Source: Actinomadura sp. WMMA1423 (GTDB taxonomy: Bacteria > Actinomycetota > Actinomycetes > Streptosporangiales > Streptosporangiaceae). From it: a stretch of DNA of 64,000 nt. The first letter of the stretch is position 1, and every line of letters starts with the position of its first letter. The stretch spans positions 4,960,001-5,024,000 of the forward strand of contig NZ_CP041244.1 in assembly GCF_006547145.1 (NCBI RefSeq), read 5' to 3'. The notes below the pieces were generated by a model. The model saw nothing but the letters and a program-made list of their open reading frames with translations, did not search any database and was not told the origin of the DNA. Shown here piece after piece: positions 1 to 9,115 of the stretch. Made by a program: the position numbers and the translations under genes.

Positions 1-501
1 GCGCGAGGCCGTCCGCCCCGACCCGAGGCTGCCGGAGCCGCTCGTCGGCGAGCTGCCGGACGACTGGCCCTGCCGGCCGCGCCCGCTCGGACCGGACGTG
101 CCCGGCGGCGGGCCCGCGGGCGGTGCGGCGGGCGCAGGGGTCGTCACCGGCGCCTGACCCACGGGCGGAGCGGCCGGGGTCGGGCCTGGGGGGCGCCCGT
201 ACGCGCCCGGGTAGCCGGGCATCGCGGGGGCGGCCGGACGCACGGGCGCCGCCGTCCGCGCGGGCTGCCCCGGGCTGCCGGGCGACGGGCCGATGGGCGC
301 CGGGCCCGTGTGCGACGGGTTCACCGGTGCGGCCGAACGCGGCGGCGCCGACTGTGGTGGTGACTGCGGCGCCGACTGCGGTGGCGCTTGGAACGCCTGG
401 CTCGCGGCGGGCGGGGAGGATGCCGGGGCCATGCCGCAGACATTGCAGAATCCGTCGGCCTCCACCTCGCCCGTGCAGCCGGGCTGGGTGCATCGGTTCA
501 T
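1..501 (-). CDS. PknG-type serine/threonine kinase, N-terminal part only (runs off window)
   Basis: Only the first 167 codons lie in the window; the kinase domain would be to the left. The start is ATG at 501-499, whose TGA overlap (ATGA) with the upstream gene's stop indicates translational coupling. The visible part begins with a zinc-ribbon-like cysteine set (C4, C9, C19, C22; pattern CX4C and CX2C). A long Pro/Ala/Ser/Gly-rich low-complexity linker follows, ending in a GSGRTASR segment. Actinomycete PknG-like kinases start with this rubredoxin-like knuckle and a disordered linker, ahead of the kinase and TPR domains. The gene call therefore rests on the N-terminal architecture and the neighbour, not on visible kinase motifs. 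The family is cytosolic and linked to control of central nitrogen/carbon metabolism; that role is family knowledge. Confidence 0.6.
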   Translation of the reverse strand, partial: MNRCTQPGCTGEVEADGFCNVCGMAPASSPPAASQAFQAPPQSAPQSPPQSAPPRSAAPVNPSHTGPAPIGPSPGSPGQPARTAAPVRPAAPAMPGYPGAYGRPPGPTPAAPPVGQAPVTTPAPAAPPAGPPPGTSGPSGRGRQGQSSGSSPTSGSGSLGSGRTASR

Positions 502-1712
502 CGCCGGGTCCCCGTCTCGCTCTCGCACGCCCTGATGGCTCGCTGGTACTCCGCCAGTACCGCGGTTGCCCTGCGCAGGTCGCAGGGCGCCGTCCACAGC
601 ACCTCGCGGGCCTCCCCGTACAGCACGGTGAGGCGCTCGTCCTCGGCGAGGCCGAGCCGCGCCGCCTTCGCCCGGTACGCCTCCAGGCGGCCCCGCAGCT
701 CGCCGCGCCGGTCGAGCAGCCCCGCACTGAGACGCAGATCGCCGCTCGCCCGTTCCAGCGCGTCCTCGACGGCGCGCTCGAGTTCGGCGAAGCGCCCCGC
801 CATCTCCACCCAGCGGCCCGCCTCGCGCAGCCGCTCCAGCGCGGCGAGCCGGTCGCGCAGCGCGGCGCCGAGGCCCTGCGACGGCACCGGGAGGTGGGGC
901 GCGTGGATCTTGGCGAGGACCGTCGCGTGGGCGTCGTGGGCCCGCCGCTCGGTGTCCTCGATCTCCTCGATCGAGACCGTGACCCGGGCCACGAGTTCGG
1001 CGTAGTCCTCGCGCATCCGGGCGACGCCGGCGAGTTCGTCGCCGAGCGTGGTCAGTATGGCGCAGACGCGGTCGAGACGGACGGTGTCCGCGCGGCCGTC
1101 CTTGACCAGCGACAGCGGGTCGGTGCGGATGAGCCGGCCGAGCGCGGTCAGCTCCCGGCCGACCCGGTCCAGCTCCGGATGCCGGGTGCCGTCGAGCGAG
1201 TGCGCCAGCCGGGCCGTCTCGCGCCAGCTCGCCTCGGCGTCCTCCAGCGGCTGGAGCAGCGCCGACCAGGCCGCGTCGGCGGCGGCGATCTCGCCCGCGA
1301 CGAACTCGTAGGCGTCCGACATCATCGCGACGGCCTCGTCCAGCGTGATGCGGCGCTCCTGCGGGCCGAGCAGCGTCCGGTGCTCCAGCGGGATCTGCCC
1401 GTCGGGCAGCTCCACGGAGGCGCCCGCCAGCAGTCCCGACAGCTCGGTGAGCGCGGCCGCGTCCAGGCGGGAGGACCGTTCGCGCAGCTCGGCCGCGGCG
1501 TCCAGCACGCGCTGGTAGGCGTCGAACAGCCGCCACAGCGTCGACAGCCGGGCCTGCGCCTCCTCCCAGCGACGCCACGTCTCGCCGGTGAGCCGGGCGC
1601 CCTTGAGCAGGCGGCCGCCGTCGTGCTGCTCCAGTTCGAGGAGGGACGCGGCGATGCGGTCGCGCTCGTCCCTGAGCGTGCGGAGGGCATGGTCGACGCC
1701 TTCACGGCTCAT
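498..1712 (-). CDS. Helical protein coupled to the PknG-like kinase gene
   Basis: A 404-residue, strongly helical, Ala/Leu/Arg/Glu-rich protein with no signal peptide or membrane segment. I recognise no catalytic domain. I chose ATG 1712, where the product begins MSREGVDHAL, because the helical body starts there. An in-frame ATG at 1784 would add 24 unstructured residues, and neither start has a strong ribosome binding site. The stop overlaps the start of the PknG-like gene as ATGA, so the two proteins are probably made together. Proteins of this kind sit directly upstream of pknG homologues in other actinomycetes. A partner or signalling-scaffold role is inferred from that context only. Confidence 0.7.
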   Translation of the reverse strand: MSREGVDHALRTLRDERDRIAASLLELEQHDGGRLLKGARLTGETWRRWEEAQARLSTLWRLFDAYQRVLDAAAELRERSSRLDAAALTELSGLLAGASVELPDGQIPLEHRTLLGPQERRITLDEAVAMMSDAYEFVAGEIAAADAAWSALLQPLEDAEASWRETARLAHSLDGTRHPELDRVGRELTALGRLIRTDPLSLVKDGRADTVRLDRVCAILTTLGDELAGVARMREDYAELVARVTVSIEEIEDTERRAHDAHATVLAKIHAPHLPVPSQGLGAALRDRLAALERLREAGRWVEMAGRFAELERAVEDALERASGDLRLSAGLLDRRGELRGRLEAYRAKAARLGLAEDERLTVLYGEAREVLWTAPCDLRRATAVLAEYQRAIRACESETGTRR

Positions 1713-2051
1713 GGGCGCGGCGGCCCCTGCCCCGCTCTGGTCCAACGTCTGCCCCGCGATCGTCTTCTCGGTCCCCCTGAGCATGCCCGCAGAACCGGTC
1801 TGGGAGCACGGACCGGTCCACTATCGGACGTACGTTCTCATACAAGTGTGATCCGTGACACTGACCGAGACAAGGTGCTTTCCGTCTCGTCAGGTCCGCG
1901 TCGCGGGACCGCCGCTCTCCGCCGATCCTCACGTGCCCGTACCCTGAGCGGTGGGAACCTCGTTGTCCCAGGTGACGTTACGACAGATACGTCGTTATGA
2001 GAGGAGTGGTGAGTCCGCGGTGTCGGACCCCAGTCATAGACCTGGTGCCCC
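1713..2051. promoter_or_regulatory. Divergent intergenic region with an ACGAC-N6-GTCGT inverted repeat
   Basis: This 339-base divergent spacer separates the leftward kinase operon from the rightward CNNM pair, so it must hold both promoters. The clearest structure is an inverted repeat, ACGAC at 1980-1984 and GTCGT at 1991-1995, just before the CNNM gene. It could be an operator, but the arms are only 5 bases. An AGGAG at 2002-2006 serves no convincing gene, since its frame is a shadow of the CNNM gene. No gene is supported here. Confidence 0.3.
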
Positions 2052-3401
2052 ATGCTGACCGCGGCACTGGGCGTTCTCGCGGTGATCGTGCTCACCGCCG
2101 CCACCGGATACTTCGTCGCCCAGGAGTTCGCCTACGTCGCCGCCGACCGCGCGACCCTGGAGCAGGCAGCCGAGCGCGGCGACACCTCCGCCCGCAGGGC
2201 CCTCAAGGTCATCGGCCGGGTGTCGTTCATGCTGTCGGGCGCACAGCTCGGCATCACGATGACGACGCTGGTCGTCGGCTTCATCGCCAAACCCGCCCTC
2301 GCCGAGCTGATCCAGCCGCTGCTGGGCCTGGTGGGCATCCCCGAAGGGGCCACGGGGGCGATCGCGCTCGCCACCGGCTTCGTCCTGGCGACCCTCATCC
2401 AGATGCTCCTCGGCGAGCTGTTCCCCAAGAACCTCGCCCTGGCCCGCGCCGAGCAGCTCGCGCGCGTGCTGGCCGCGTCCACCCTCGTCTACCTGACGGT
2501 CGCGGGGCCGCTGATCCGGTTCTTCGACCGCGCGGCGGAGCGGCTGCTGCGCGCCGTGGGCGTCGAGCCCGTGGAGGAGCTGCACAGCGGCGCCACGCTG
2601 GAGGAGCTCGGCGACATCATCGGCAAGTCGCACAGCTCCGGGCACCTGCCCGCCGACCTGTCCGGCGTGCTCGAACGCGCCCTGTCGTTCGGCGACCTCA
2701 CGGCCGACGAGGTCATGGTGCCGCGCCCGCAGGTCAGCACGCTGCCGGCGGACGCGCCCGTCGCCGACCTGGTCGCGCTGATCCGCGAGACCGGGCACAG
2801 CGCCTACCCCGTCTACGGGCAGGAGGTCGACGACGTGGTCGGCGTCGCGGGCGTCCGCGAGGTCGCCGACGACGCGCTCGACCCGTCCACCCCGATCCGG
2901 GACGTCGCCCGGCCCGCGCTGCTGGTGCCCGGCAGCCAGCCGCTGTACGGCGTCATCGAGCACATGCGCGAGTCGGGCGAGGAGTTCGCCTGCGTCGTGG
3001 ACGAGTACGGCGGGCTCGCCGGCATCCTCACCTTCGAGGACGTCGCCGAGGAGCTCGTCGGGGAGATCGCCGACGAGACCGACGGCCCCGAGGACGCCCC
3101 GACGTCCGGGCCCGACGGGTCCTGGCTGGTCGACGCCGGCATGCGGATCGACGAGGCCCGCCGGCTCACCGGCCTCGACCTGCCCGAGGGCGACGCCTAC
3201 GACACCCTCGGCGGCCTCGTCATGGCGGAGCTGCGGCGGCTGCCGAGCACCGGCGACCGCCTCACCGTCGAACTGGACGGCGGCGCCGTCGAGCTGGAGG
3301 TCGTGAGCGTGGCCCGCCGCGTCGCCGAGAAGATCCTGATCCGCGCGGCCGCGCCCGCGCAGGCCCCCGCCGGCGAGGAGGAGGTCGCGTGGACCCGCTG
3401 A
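2052..3401 (+). CDS. CNNM/CorC-HlyC family membrane protein (DUF21, CBS pair, transporter-associated domain)
   Basis: A 449-residue member of the hemolysin-C/CorC/CNNM family, implicated in Mg2+/cation homeostasis at the cytoplasmic membrane. In order: an N-terminal DUF21 domain with three to four membrane segments (about residues 1-200, starting with a hydrophobic helix and a GYFVAQEFAYVAADR stretch); a CBS pair (about 210-340, with EVMVPR near its start and VVDEYGGLAGILTFEDVAEE in the second repeat, given here without its flanks); and a C-terminal CorC_HlyC domain (about 350-435). An in-frame stop at 2037 restricts the start to ATG 2052. A ribosome binding site is not obvious. It forms a two-gene operon with the next CNNM gene, overlapping it by 13 bases. 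Confidence 0.9.
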   Translation: MLTAALGVLAVIVLTAATGYFVAQEFAYVAADRATLEQAAERGDTSARRALKVIGRVSFMLSGAQLGITMTTLVVGFIAKPALAELIQPLLGLVGIPEGATGAIALATGFVLATLIQMLLGELFPKNLALARAEQLARVLAASTLVYLTVAGPLIRFFDRAAERLLRAVGVEPVEELHSGATLEELGDIIGKSHSSGHLPADLSGVLERALSFGDLTADEVMVPRPQVSTLPADAPVADLVALIRETGHSAYPVYGQEVDDVVGVAGVREVADDALDPSTPIRDVARPALLVPGSQPLYGVIEHMRESGEEFACVVDEYGGLAGILTFEDVAEELVGEIADETDGPEDAPTSGPDGSWLVDAGMRIDEARRLTGLDLPEGDAYDTLGGLVMAELRRLPSTGDRLTVELDGGAVELEVVSVARRVAEKILIRAAAPAQAPAGEEEVAWTR

Positions 3402-4405
3402 CCTCGCTGCTGGTCACCGTCGCGCTGCTGCTCGGCAACGGCTTCTTCGTCGCCGCCGAGTTCGCGCTCGTCGCGGCCAACCGCCCCCAGCTCGAACGCG
3501 CCGCCGCGAAGGGCAGCCGCCCCGCCGTGGCCGCCGTCGCGGGCGTCCGCGAGCTGTCGCTGATGCTCGCCGGCGCCCAGTTCGGCATCACGATGTGCTC
3601 GCTCGGCCTCGCCATCGTCACCGAGCCCGCGTTCGAGCACTTCCTCGAACCTCCCCTGCACGCGCTCGGCGTCCCGGAGGCCGGCTCCAAGGCGATCGCG
3701 CTCGGGTGCGCGCTCGCCGTCGTGACGTTCCTGCACATGGTCGTCGGCGAGATGGCCCCGAAGTCGTGGGCCATCGCGCACCCGGAGCGGTCGGCGCTGA
3801 TCCTGGCCCTGCCGTTCCGCGCGTTCGCGAAGGTGTCCCGCCCGATCCTGTCGGCGCTGAACGCGGTGACCAACGCGCTGCTGCGGCTCATCCGCGTCAC
3901 GCCGAAGGACGAGCTGGACAGCCACACCGACCCGGCGCGGCTCAGCCACCTGGTCGGCGAGTCCCGCCGCCTCGGCCTCATCGGGCGCCGCGACCACGAG
4001 CTGCTCGACCGGGCGATCTCGGCGCGGGAGGCCACGGTCGGCCACCTGGTCGTGCCCGCCACGTCCGTCACCACGATCGGCGCGGAAGCGACCGCCGCGC
4101 GGATCCGCCGGACCGCCACGGCCAGCGGCCACAGCCGCCTGCTGGTCCGCGACGGGGACGGCGCGATGACGGGGATCGTCCACGTCCGGGCCGCCATCAT
4201 CGAGCCGGACGGCGAGCGCAGCGCGGGCGAGCTGGCGCACCCGGCCCCCGTCCTCACGGCGGAGACGACCGTCCTGGACGCGGTCAGCCGCATGCGCCGC
4301 GGCCGCGCCCAGCTCGCCGTGGTCAACGACGCCCGCGGCGAGTTCGCCGGCATCGTCACCCTGGACGACCTCCTGGCGGAGCTTCTGGCCACCAATCCGC
4401 ACTGA
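3389..4405 (+). CDS. Second CNNM/CorC-like membrane protein, short form
   Basis: A 338-residue paralogue of the preceding protein. It starts at GTG 3389, inside the end of its neighbour, with a strong GAGGAGGAGG ribosome binding site at 3375-3384. The DUF21 membrane domain (about residues 1-190, with NGFFVAAEFALVAANR early on) and the CBS pair (about 210-335, with GIVTLDDLLAEL at the end) are present. The C-terminal CorC_HlyC domain is missing: the protein stops just after the second CBS repeat. Tandem long/short pairs of this family are common in actinobacteria and may act as a heteromer, which is inference. The tight overlap implies co-translation. Confidence 0.88.
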   Translation: MDPLTSLLVTVALLLGNGFFVAAEFALVAANRPQLERAAAKGSRPAVAAVAGVRELSLMLAGAQFGITMCSLGLAIVTEPAFEHFLEPPLHALGVPEAGSKAIALGCALAVVTFLHMVVGEMAPKSWAIAHPERSALILALPFRAFAKVSRPILSALNAVTNALLRLIRVTPKDELDSHTDPARLSHLVGESRRLGLIGRRDHELLDRAISAREATVGHLVVPATSVTTIGAEATAARIRRTATASGHSRLLVRDGDGAMTGIVHVRAAIIEPDGERSAGELAHPAPVLTAETTVLDAVSRMRRGRAQLAVVNDARGEFAGIVTLDDLLAELLATNPH

Positions 4406-4479
4406 CACAGGCCGCGTACCTGCGACGACGCCGCAGGTGTCGAGGTGCTGCAACGGGTTTTCCGGTCCATCATCGGAGG

Positions 4480-5508
4480 ATGAGCGGGCACGGGCACGGG
4501 CACGGGCACGGACACGGCCATGGGCACCGGCATTCGTGGAAGGGGCGCGTCGCCCACCTGGCGCGCCCGCACTCGCACGAGGCCGCCGACAAGGTGGACT
4601 CGGCCATGGAGGCGAGCGCGCAGGGCATGCGCGCCCTGTGGATCTCCCTGGCGGGCCTGGGCGCGACCACGGTCCTGCAAGCCGCCGTGGTCGCGTTCAC
4701 CGGCTCGGTGGCGCTGCTGGGCGACACGCTCCACAACGCCGCCGACGCGTTGACCGCCGTCCCGCTGGGCATCGCGTTCCTGCTCGGCCGCCGCCCGCCG
4801 TCCCGCCGCTACACCTACGGGTACGGGCGCGCCGAAGACCTGGCCGGTGTCGCCATCGTCCTGGCCATCGCCGCGTCATGCGTCGCCGCCGGGTACGCCG
4901 CCGTCGAGCGCCTGGCCCATCCACAGCCTGTGGACCACGTGGCCGCCGTGGCGGGCGCCGCCCTCGTGGGGTTCCTGGGCAACGAACTGGTCGCCCGCTA
5001 CCGCATCCGCGTGGGGCGCCGCATCGGCTCGGCCGCACTCGTCGCCGACGGCCTCCACGCCCGCACGGACGGCTTCGCGTCCCTGGCCGTCCTGCTGGGC
5101 GCCGCGGGTGTCGCCCTGGGCGCCCCCTGGGCCGACCCGGTCGTCGGCCTGCTGATCACGGTGGCGATCCTGGCCGTCCTGTGGCAGACGGCCCGCGAGG
5201 TCTGGCGCCGCCTCATGGACGCCGTCGACCCCGCCCTGGTCGACCGGGCCGAAGCCGCCCTCTCCTCCACCCCGGGCGTCCGGGGCGTGGGCGACGTCCG
5301 CCTCCGCTGGATCGGCCACAGCCTGCGCGCCGAATGCGACGTGGTCGTGGACCCCGCCGCCACCGTCGTGCGCGCCCACCAGATCGCCGTGGACGCCGAG
5401 CACAGCCTCATGCACGCGCTCCCCCGCCTCACCGGCGCCGTGGTCCACCCCGATCCCGAACCCCGCCCCGGTGAAGATCACCACGCCGCCCTCGCGGGGC
5501 ATCGCTGA
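4480..5508 (+). CDS. Cation diffusion facilitator (CDF) family metal exporter with His-Gly repeat N-terminus
   Basis: A 342-residue CDF transporter, probably exporting a divalent metal (Zn, Co or Ni type) in exchange for protons. The N-terminus has a run of alternating His-Gly (about residues 3-17) and further histidines, a likely metal-binding tail. Membrane helices follow from about residue 50. The CDF metal-site helix is seen as LLGDTLHNAADAL (an H/D-xxx-D pattern), and a second as VADGLHARTDGF. A cytoplasmic C-terminal domain (about 250-330) follows. The start is ATG 4480. An AGGAGG-like site directly abuts this ATG with almost no spacing, which is unusual, but no other in-frame start lies just upstream. 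The gene lies 74 bases after the CNNM pair on the same strand. Confidence 0.88.
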   Translation: MSGHGHGHGHGHGHGHRHSWKGRVAHLARPHSHEAADKVDSAMEASAQGMRALWISLAGLGATTVLQAAVVAFTGSVALLGDTLHNAADALTAVPLGIAFLLGRRPPSRRYTYGYGRAEDLAGVAIVLAIAASCVAAGYAAVERLAHPQPVDHVAAVAGAALVGFLGNELVARYRIRVGRRIGSAALVADGLHARTDGFASLAVLLGAAGVALGAPWADPVVGLLITVAILAVLWQTAREVWRRLMDAVDPALVDRAEAALSSTPGVRGVGDVRLRWIGHSLRAECDVVVDPAATVVRAHQIAVDAEHSLMHALPRLTGAVVHPDPEPRPGEDHHAALAGHR

Positions 5509-5590
5509 GCCTGCGACCTGTGAGACGTTAGTCCTCACCAGAAGGGGAACATACTGGCCCCGGACGAGCGATCTGGGACGGGATGACGTC

Positions 5591-8500
5591 GTGAAACCAC
5601 CTTCGGAAGCCAGCGGACCCGACGAGGAGAACACGGGGCCCCCTCACGTCCCGGACTCCGAACACCCGACGGTGACCGTCCCTCTTCCCGTCCAGGCCCC
5701 GGGTGCGGAGCCGGCCGGAGCGACGATCCCGGACGACCAGGTGCCCCCCGCACCGGCCGCCGACACCACCCAGGCCCTCCCGGCCGTCGGCCCGCCCCCC
5801 ACCGAGACGGCCCCCTTCCCTGACCCGCTCCCGGAGATCGAGGACCCCGCGGGCACCACGCCCACCCTCGAACCGCCTCCCGGCGGCACACCGAATGCCG
5901 TGCTCGCGGACGAAGCGGCCGACACGGAGACGACGCAGTACATCCCGCTAAAGGACGTTGCGGCCCAAATACCGACCACGGACGACCACCCCGAAGCCCC
6001 CGCCGCGGCGACGACGGCCGGCGACGAGCCCCGCACGGACATGGCCGCGCCGGAGACGGCTCACGCCGAACCGGCCGCCCCTTGGCCCGCCGACACAGAT
6101 CCCCTGCAAGCCGCGGACTCCACACCCTCCGAAGCAACGCCGCCCCTCACCAACACCGGCGCGGACGGGCTCGCAGAGGGATCGGCACCGGCCACGGACT
6201 GGCCCACCGACACTGATCACACTCGCGCCGAGGAACTCACCCCAGCCCCACTCGCAGCAACGCCGCCGCTTGGTGATCAGACCGGCGGTCGGGCGGACGT
6301 CCCGGACGCGACGACCGATGAACGGTTCGCCGAGCCCGCAGCGCCTACTCCCGGCGTCCTCACCGACACCGACCCCGCACACACCGAAGGTCTCGCCCCA
6401 GCGCCGGCCGAAGCGGCGCCGGCATCCGACGAGCCCGCCGACGCCGAGCCCGTGCACGCCGAGGAACTCACCTCCGCGACTGCGGTGGCGCCTGTGCTGC
6501 CGGAGGATGCGGCTCCCTCGTCCGGTATCGACGCCCCGAAGCCGGGCGATCACGACCGGGCCGGAGGTTCCGTCGTTTCAGCGGAGACGGCGGGGGCGCA
6601 TGGCGAACCGGTCGGCTCCGAGGAGGCGGCCGCGGAATCTGGGGGAGGCGGTGATGCCGAGCTCGCGGTCCACGGTCAGTTGCACGACGGCGTGGAGGCG
6701 GGCGTCGATGATCAGGGCGCCGATCACGTGGTGGAGGGGCTCGCGGACGAAGTGCTCGATCCCCGGGCCGGGTTGGGGACGGTGCCGATCGAGGTCGCCG
6801 ATCCGACGCCCCCGCTGGGGACGGGCGCCGACGAAGGCGGCTGGCGCGAGCTGGTCGAGAGCGTCTACGGGCCGCTGAGCGAGTTCTACGAGGCGCTCGA
6901 CGCGAGGCTGCGGGAGGTGCCCGAGGATGTCCCGCCGATGGGGTGGGCGCCGCACATCGCGGCCGTCCGGGCGCTGCGGGACGGACAGGTCGCGGGGGAG
7001 TGGGACGTGCTCGCCCGGTTCCTGGTCGCGCCCGGGACGCTGGAGGACGCTGAAGGGCTGCGACTCGTCGAGACGGACGAGGGGGACGAGGTCCGGGTCG
7101 TCCGGGACGCGGTCAAGGAGCTCACGGCGGCGGACGGGCGGGCCCTGCTGATCGCCCCCACCCCGGAGAGGGCGGCCGAGCTGCTGCGCTGCGTGGAGGG
7201 CGATCCCGATGTCTTCTCCCTGCTGATCGAGACGCAGCCGGCGACGGCGGAGGCGCGTTCGGTGCGGACGCAGGCGCTGCCGCCCGTCGAGGAGCCGCCG
7301 GCCGAGGAGGCTCCGCCGCCGCTGCGGGAGCCGGGCTCCAACGGGACGATCGAGTTCAAGCCCGTGACCGGCGCGCTCCCGGAGCCGGAGGCCGCGGTGA
7401 CCAGGGCCGAGCCGCTCCCCACGCTGCCGCCGGTGGAGCCGGTGGAGCCCGAGGAGGGGCCGTCTGCGCCGGAGGCGCGGATCCGGTCGGCGGCGCTCCG
7501 GCCGGTCGGGGAGGCGTGGCGGCTGTCGTGGCAGACGGAGGCGCGGCTGCTCCAGCGCGGGCTGATGTCGCTGGAGCAGTGGCCCCGGGACGCGGCGGCG
7601 CTGCGGTCCGTCCAGGCGGAGAACCTGCGGCGGGCCGAGCAGCTCGAGGCCGAGAAGGGGGGCCTCGCCAGGTCGATCGAGGAGGCGCGGCACGCGGCGG
7701 CGACCGCGGAGGCGGCGGCGGTCTCCGCCGAGGCCGAGGCGGAGCGGCTCTCGGGCGTCCAGGAGGAGGCCGAGGCCGAGCTCGCGGGGCCGCGGGCCGA
7801 GGCGGAGCGGCTCCAGCAGGCCGCGGACGAGGCGGGCGCCGAGGCGGCCGCGCTGACGCGGACGGCCGACGCCACCTACGCGCGGTGCGTCCAGCTGGAC
7901 GAGCGGGCCAAGACGGCGCAGTCGGAGTTGCAGGGCGCGCGGCAGGCGGAGGCGTCCCTCACCGACGAGCTGGCGCGGGCGCGGGAGGCGCTGCCCGGCG
8001 CGGCGGAGGAGGCGCACCGGCTGACGGCGGCCGACGCCGACGCCGCCGCGGAGGGGCACGCCGCGTACTACCGGCTGGTCTCGGCGGAGTCGGCGCTGTC
8101 GGCGCTGCGCCGGAAGATGACGCTCGGGCAGCGGCTGCACGTGGCGTCGCCGCCGTCGGAGCTGCGCGGCCTGCGCGCCGAGGTCAAGGCCCGGACGCGG
8201 GAGGCGGACGAGGCGGCGACGCGGGCGCGGGAGGCCAAGGAGGCGGCGGAGCACGCCGATCGGGTCCGGCGCGGCCTGGCCTCGTTCGTGTCCGAGGGCG
8301 GGGCCCGGCTGAAGGCCGCGCAGGAGGCCCAGGAACGGCTCGGGACGGAGCTGACCTGGCTCGCGACGGAGCGCGAGAAGGTCGGCGCCGAGCACCAGGA
8401 GCAGGCGCGGCTGGCGTCCGCGGCGGTCGAGCGGGCGACGGAGGCGGGTCTGCGTGCCCGCGCGGCGCACCAGGTCGCGCAGGAGATCGCGCAGCGGGCG

Positions 8501-9115
8501 GCCGCCGCGCGGGCGTCCCGCGAGGCGGCGCTCGCGGCGGCACAGCGGGCCCGGTCGGACGCGGAGGCCGCCACCTCGCACGCGGCGGAGGCCGCGGCCG
8601 CGCTGGAGCGCCGGACGGAGGAGGCCGCGCAGGAGATCGCCGCGCGGGAGGCGGAGCTGGAGACGGTGGCGGCGGCCGAGGCACGCTCGCGGGAGAGCGT
8701 CCTCGAGATCTGCGGCGCCGACCCCGCCGACGACCCCGAGGTCGTCCCCGCGCACCAGCGGCGCGCGATGGCCCGGATCGAGGAGCTCACCGGCTACCTG
8801 GAGGGCGGCCGGGCGGCGGGCGGCGAGGTCCTGCTCCGCACCGCCGACCTCGTCGTCGGGACTCCGGCGGGCGCCGGGCTGAGCGTCCGCGACGAGGACT
8901 TCGACGTGCTGATCGTCGCGGACGCGGGGACGGTCACCGACGGCGAGTTCCTCGTCGGCGCCGTCCGCGCGCGCCGCTGGATCCTGGTCGGGACGGCCGG
9001 GTCGCGGCCGCCTGGCTACCGGGAGTACGAGGGCTCGCCTGCCGGGCGGCTGGAGCTCAGCCCGTTCGAGCGCGCCTCGACCGCCGCGCCCGGACTGGTG
9101 GCCGGTCCGGGCTAG
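5591..9115 (+). CDS. Giant disordered/coiled-coil protein with decayed SF1 helicase-like motifs
   Basis: A 1174-residue protein starting at GTG 5591. Residues 1 to about 400 are a Pro/Ala/Asp/Glu/Thr-rich disordered region with imperfect repeats (AEELTPAP-like units). Residues 420-560 form a folded part, and about 660-1040 are an almost uninterrupted Ala/Glu/Arg coiled coil. Short stretches resemble superfamily-1 (Upf1/Dna2-like) helicases in the right order: GRALLIAPT (516-524) like motif Ia, LRTADLVVGTPAGAG (about 1082) like the pre-motif-II strand, FDVLIVADAG (1104-1113) like motif II (DEAS/G), and WILVGTAGSRPP (1130-1141) like motif III. Walker A is not recognisable and the motif II acid pair is lost. 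The chain ends after motif III, so no second RecA domain exists. It is probably a non-ATPase structural derivative. The function is unknown. The stop overlaps that of the convergent holin-family gene. Confidence 0.8.
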   Translation: MKPPSEASGPDEENTGPPHVPDSEHPTVTVPLPVQAPGAEPAGATIPDDQVPPAPAADTTQALPAVGPPPTETAPFPDPLPEIEDPAGTTPTLEPPPGGTPNAVLADEAADTETTQYIPLKDVAAQIPTTDDHPEAPAAATTAGDEPRTDMAAPETAHAEPAAPWPADTDPLQAADSTPSEATPPLTNTGADGLAEGSAPATDWPTDTDHTRAEELTPAPLAATPPLGDQTGGRADVPDATTDERFAEPAAPTPGVLTDTDPAHTEGLAPAPAEAAPASDEPADAEPVHAEELTSATAVAPVLPEDAAPSSGIDAPKPGDHDRAGGSVVSAETAGAHGEPVGSEEAAAESGGGGDAELAVHGQLHDGVEAGVDDQGADHVVEGLADEVLDPRAGLGTVPIEVADPTPPLGTGADEGGWRELVESVYGPLSEFYEALDARLREVPEDVPPMGWAPHIAAVRALRDGQVAGEWDVLARFLVAPGTLEDAEGLRLVETDEGDEVRVVRDAVKELTAADGRALLIAPTPERAAELLRCVEGDPDVFSLLIETQPATAEARSVRTQALPPVEEPPAEEAPPPLREPGSNGTIEFKPVTGALPEPEAAVTRAEPLPTLPPVEPVEPEEGPSAPEARIRSAALRPVGEAWRLSWQTEARLLQRGLMSLEQWPRDAAALRSVQAENLRRAEQLEAEKGGLARSIEEARHAAATAEAAAVSAEAEAERLSGVQEEAEAELAGPRAEAERLQQAADEAGAEAAALTRTADATYARCVQLDERAKTAQSELQGARQAEASLTDELARAREALPGAAEEAHRLTAADADAAAEGHAAYYRLVSAESALSALRRKMTLGQRLHVASPPSELRGLRAEVKARTREADEAATRAREAKEAAEHADRVRRGLASFVSEGGARLKAAQEAQERLGTELTWLATEREKVGAEHQEQARLASAAVERATEAGLRARAAHQVAQEIAQRAAAARASREAALAAAQRARSDAEAATSHAAEAAAALERRTEEAAQEIAAREAELETVAAAEARSRESVLEICGADPADDPEVVPAHQRRAMARIEELTGYLEGGRAAGGEVLLRTADLVVGTPAGAGLSVRDEDFDVLIVADAGTVTDGEFLVGAVRARRWILVGTAGSRPPGYREYEGSPAGRLELSPFERASTAAPGLVAGPG

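Noticed and set aside
123..2000. 625-codon plus-strand open frame across the kinase operon
   Set aside because: Pro/Arg-rich translation without motifs. The minus-strand genes there have the overlapping ATGA, the cysteine motif and normal codon bias, so this is an antisense shadow.
4485..4525. CRISPR-like or satellite repeat at 4.5 kb
   Set aside because: Short six-base units inside the coding start of the CDF exporter encode its His-Gly tail; they are not spaced repeats.
5591..9115. SMC/Rad50-type chromosome segregation ATPase
   Set aside because: Despite the long coiled coil, no Walker A at the N-terminus, no ABC signature and no hinge domain are present.
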